Shown here: positions 61,085-64,000 of the stretch, one piece after another | Position numbering within the stretch: the first letter of the stretch is position 1 | Layout: each line of letters begins with the position of its first letter | Source of the DNA: Eleftheria terrae | GTDB taxonomy: Bacteria; Pseudomonadota; Gammaproteobacteria; Burkholderiales; Burkholderiaceae_C | Assembly (NCBI RefSeq): GCF_030419005.1 | Contig: NZ_CP106952.1 | Location: forward strand, 1-64,000 | Reading direction: 5' to 3' | Length of the DNA stretch: 64,000 nt | Position numbers and translations under genes: made by a program | Notes under the pieces: generated by a model | What the model was told of the DNA's origin: nothing | Databases searched by the model: none | The model's input: the letters and a program-made list of their open reading frames with translations, nothing else

Positions 61085-63421
61085 TCAGGGATAGCTGACG
61101 ACGTTCTGCGGAATCGTCTGCACGCCCTGCGCCATGCCGCCGGTGTCGTTGACCACATGCGTGATGGTGCCCACGCCGCCCAGCGACACGGTGAAGACGC
61201 TGTGCAGCCGCACCCCCGGGGTGTTGGGCACCTCGAAGCCGTGGTACACGTTGACGCTCGGGTTCACGTTGAAGTAGCAGTACGAGCCCATGCCCCAGCC
61301 CTCATGCGTCTTCACATGGTCGGCCACCTTGTAGGCGGCATAGCCGTTGCCGGCCGGGCTCATCCACACCGACTGGTTGGGCACGTCGTACGGCTTCTCG
61401 TTCTGGAAGAAGATGGTCTTGCCGTTCTCGCCGTTCCAGATCACTTCGTACTTCTCGTAGTGCTCGACGAACAAGCCGGTGGCCAGCACGTTGTTGCCGT
61501 TGACGATCACGCCGGTGTCGGCCGGGTTGACGGTCCAGCCGGTCGGTGCGCTGCCATGGTCGGCACGCCAGGCCCAGATGTGGTCGATGAGGGTGTCATG
61601 GCTGTTGACCACCAGGCTGGTGCCGGCCTTGCCCGCCACCGCGCCGCCGATGCGGAAGAACACGTCCTGCACGCTGGTCGGGTTGCTGGCATGGCGAGCC
61701 GTCGAGCCGGCCGTGCCCACCGTCAGCAGCGACGGGCTGTTCACGGTGCCGGCGTCGAACAACAGGCCGGCGATCTTCACGCCGTCCACGTCGGCCACCG
61801 ACATCGCGGTCACGCCGTTCTCCGGCACCAGCGTTGCGAAGCCGATGCCCAGCACCACCGTGTTGGCCCGCGTGACCCGGATGGTTTCGTTCAGGCGATA
61901 GGTGCCCGGCGTGAAGAACAGGTTCAGGCCCTGGGCCAGTGCCGCATTGAGCGTGCTGGCGCTGTCACCCGGCTTGGCGACATAGAACTGGCTCATCGGC
62001 AGCGAGGTGCCGGCCGTGCTGCCGCTGGTCCAGCTGGCGCCTGCGGCGTTGCTCCGCAGCGCCGGGACGAACACCCGGTACTTGCCGGCGCCATCGATGT
62101 AGAGGAAGGGCTTCTCGCGCGACACCGGCGTGGTGGCCAGCGTGGTGTAGGGCGGTGCCGAACCCCAGACCGCCGGGAAGCTGGTGGCCGGTGCTCCGGT
62201 CACCCCCGAGAACACGATGTTCCACACACCGTCGTACCACACGCCGATCTGGCTGTCGCGGGTGTACCACTGCTGCTGCGAGCCGGAGGACACCGAGCCG
62301 TCCACCTTGCTGTCGGCCAGATAGCCGCCGCTTGCGTAGCCCTGGCCGTGGTCCTGGTTCGAGGGTCCCAGGTGCAGGTTGCCGATGATGTGGACGCGCC
62401 GCATCGGTGCCGCCTGCGACACCGCCCAGCGGTTGGTACCCCCCGAGGGCACCAGCGCGAAGTTCTCGGCCGAGCGCCAGAAGTTCTGGGTGGCGTTGCC
62501 GGCATCACCGTAGTTCCAGCCGCTGTCGACGTTGACGTTGCCGTTGATGGTGACGTCGTCCGGCCGCAGGCCCAGCCCGACGATGGAGGTGTAGAAGCCG
62601 AGGTTGGCCCAGATGCCGGAGTACTGGCCCGGCTTGAACAGGAAGGCGTGACGCTGCGGGCCGAACTGGGCGGTGGGGCTCAGCAGCTGCGGCTTGAACG
62701 CGGCATCCAGCTTCGACTGGATGGTGCTCGCGGGGGTGGACGGATCGAACACCACCACATTGGGGCCGAAGTCGGGCGTGTCGGAAGTCGGCAGCCCGGG
62801 CCCGCTCTTCTTCACGCGGAAGGACGAGGCGACATTGTCGAAGTCGCCGAGCGTCGCAGTGTCGGCCGTCAGCTTGCGGCTGCGGCCGCCGTAGTTGGCA
62901 TGCTCGAACAGCTCGACCTCATAGCCCGCCCGGATCTTCAACGAAGAGATCTTGTCGTTCCATGCCGCGCCCACATAGCCGCTGTCGGCGTCGGCGCAGT
63001 AGGGGGTGCCACCATAGGACGCGCCGTCATAGAAGCAGGCCGCACCCGTGGCGGGCGGCGGCTCGGTCGGCGTCGTCCCGCCCACCGTGTAGCTGAAGGT
63101 GGGCGTGTCGTAGGCCGGGTTGCCGTTGTTGTAGGTGAAGGAATAGCTGATGACCTTGCCGCTGCTCACCGGCACGCGGTGCTCGTGCCGCAGGGCCGAT
63201 GCGACATAGTTCATGCGCACGTTCTGCTGGGTGCCGTTGTCGATGCGGTAGTGCGCGTCGACCCAGGTCGTGTTGACGTTCGATTTGAACCAGAGCGTCG
63301 CGCTGTCGCCGGACACCGCCACGCCCTGGGTGTAGTCGGCGGCCTGCGCATGGGCGCAGGCAAAGGACAGGACCGCCAGGGCCCAGCCGCAAAGCGGCGC
63401 GCGTAGTCGAGGGTAGTGCAT
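61085..63421 (-). CDS. Exported CBM56/crystallin/beta-helix protein, probable beta-1,3-glucan-active
   Basis: 778 aa; ATG 63421. Signal peptide CGWALAVLSFACAHAQAA. Order: CBM56-like module (YTQGVAVSGDSATLWFKSNV, TWVDAHYRIDNGTQQNVRM, to about 115), a beta/gamma-crystallin (I36-like) module (ACFYDGASYGGTPYCADADS, ISSLKIRAGYEVELFEHANY), and then a right-handed beta-helix domain of about 560 residues (GPNVVVFDPSTPASTIQSKL, RHAFLFKPGQYSGIWANLGF, DGVKIAGLLFDAGTVNSPSL). The last is the family often labelled coagulation-factor-5/8-type and related to GH55-like beta-1,3-glucanases; exact activity is uncertain. It faces the PTM cluster; both would act against fungi. Confidence 0.8.
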   Translation of the reverse strand: MHYPRLRAPLCGWALAVLSFACAHAQAADYTQGVAVSGDSATLWFKSNVNTTWVDAHYRIDNGTQQNVRMNYVASALRHEHRVPVSSGKVISYSFTYNNGNPAYDTPTFSYTVGGTTPTEPPPATGAACFYDGASYGGTPYCADADSGYVGAAWNDKISSLKIRAGYEVELFEHANYGGRSRKLTADTATLGDFDNVASSFRVKKSGPGLPTSDTPDFGPNVVVFDPSTPASTIQSKLDAAFKPQLLSPTAQFGPQRHAFLFKPGQYSGIWANLGFYTSIVGLGLRPDDVTINGNVNVDSGWNYGDAGNATQNFWRSAENFALVPSGGTNRWAVSQAAPMRRVHIIGNLHLGPSNQDHGQGYASGGYLADSKVDGSVSSGSQQQWYTRDSQIGVWYDGVWNIVFSGVTGAPATSFPAVWGSAPPYTTLATTPVSREKPFLYIDGAGKYRVFVPALRSNAAGASWTSGSTAGTSLPMSQFYVAKPGDSASTLNAALAQGLNLFFTPGTYRLNETIRVTRANTVVLGIGFATLVPENGVTAMSVADVDGVKIAGLLFDAGTVNSPSLLTVGTAGSTARHASNPTSVQDVFFRIGGAVAGKAGTSLVVNSHDTLIDHIWAWRADHGSAPTGWTVNPADTGVIVNGNNVLATGLFVEHYEKYEVIWNGENGKTIFFQNEKPYDVPNQSVWMSPAGNGYAAYKVADHVKTHEGWGMGSYCYFNVNPSVNVYHGFEVPNTPGVRLHSVFTVSLGGVGTITHVVNDTGGMAQGVQTIPQNVVSYP

Positions 63422-64000
63422 GGGTACCTTGAGAGGTGGAGTTGAACAAACGTCTCCGCACGAGCCCGGCCACGCTCCCTGCCCTGGCAATTGGCCAGGA
63501 CTCGCCCGGGGTCCGCAGAAATACCCGCCCTTGAAATCTCGCGTAAACAGTCTTTAAGCGAAAGTTAAGGCCTGCCGATTTTGAGCGGAGGTGCCCGGCA
63601 CGCCTTCGATGCTCGTAACTGGAAGCTACGCGGGTGCTGCACAGCAGCAAGCGGCGGACTTGGTACCGGTTCCAAATTCAACGCAGCCTGGAGGCCGGGC
63701 AGGCGCGAGGGGCGGCATCTCCATTGCGGCACTGCAGCGTTACGTTCTGCTGAATGTTTACATCTGAGGGAATCGCCGAAACGCACCCCGGCCGGCCACC
63801 GCACGGGGGGCCGACAAGGCCCTGCGAAGTCACCCCGCCGCGATTGCACCTCGCGGGCCGGTGGCCGGGCCTTTCGGCCGGGCCGGCGTGAATACCGCGA
63901 TGCGCTCGATTCGATGAGGGTGACCCAGCCGCAGCTGCCCGGCGGATGCTTTCGATCTTCACTACCGCCGGGGTTTCGACTTGAAAGGCAGCTGTGGGGA
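63422..64000. other. Gene-free right edge
   Basis: About 580 bp upstream of the glucan-binding gene. No convincing gene on either strand. A less GC-rich patch near 63540-63570 is the likely promoter area of that gene, but boxes are not clear. Confidence 0.4.

Overview
The window is very GC-rich DNA with long overlapping genes, short intergenic gaps and ATGA start/stop overlaps. Gene content (PEP-CTERM protein, LysR regulators, MSHA/type II-like secretion genes, betaproteobacterial-style proteins) suggests a Burkholderiales betaproteobacterium of the Rubrivivax/Leptothrix/Caldimonas/Roseateles type. This placement is inferred from content and composition; no rRNA or tRNA gene was seen.

Left edge (1-7.1 kb) holds small units: the 5' part of a possible AraC-type regulator; a secreted serine-hydrolase-like protein overlapping a PDZ membrane protein; a divergent LysR / exported metallo-beta-lactamase-fold pair; a divergent pair made of a macro-domain protein and a fusion of an ADP-ribosylation/crystallin-J1-like domain with a DUF4291 domain, separated by a repeated TTGTACAA-type operator candidate; and a PEP-CTERM protein.

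7.4-40.4 kb is one minus-strand array of 18 genes, tightly spaced apart from a gap of about 270 bp at 23.2-23.5 kb. Reading in the direction of transcription: a beta-helix/TIG-repeat protein (1233 aa), a Gly-rich exported protein, a 2121-aa beta-helix/Ig/FnIII protein, an RHS/YD-repeat protein with a Sec-type signal and a Cys-rich tip, an ankyrin protein placed like an immunity protein, a 1340-aa FnIII-rich exported protein, then a full type II secretion/MSHA-like machine (GspG, GspF, GspE, PilM/N-like, PilO/GspM-like, PilP/GspC-like, a lipoprotein secretin with TPR and cohesin-like domains, three more pseudopilins), and finally an exported rhodanese-like protein and an exported transglutaminase-like protein. 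I infer that the machine exports the giant surface proteins and the RHS toxin encoded beside it.

40.4-45.0 kb is a disturbed region: a 1-kb gene-free stretch with a (GGTGC)8 microsatellite, a chemoreceptor gene, a deletion scar joining two 5'-truncated genes (LysR and an F420/NADP-type reductase), and a 112-bp palindromic MITE-like element flanked by TTA repeats.

45.0-60.9 kb is a polycyclic tetramate macrolactam (PTM) cluster of the HSAF/frontalamide type: sterol-desaturase-like hydroxylase, iterative PKS-NRPS (KS-AT-DH-KR-ACP-C-A-PCP-TE), two phytoene-desaturase-like FAD oxidoreductases, an MDR-family reductase and a ferredoxin-NADP reductase, closed by a strong hairpin terminator. The PKS-NRPS gene carries a one-base deletion inside the KS domain in this sequence (after base 46795). 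A convergent exported protein with CBM56-like and crystallin-like modules and a beta-helix glucanase-like domain follows (61.1-63.4 kb), then about 580 bp with no recognisable gene.
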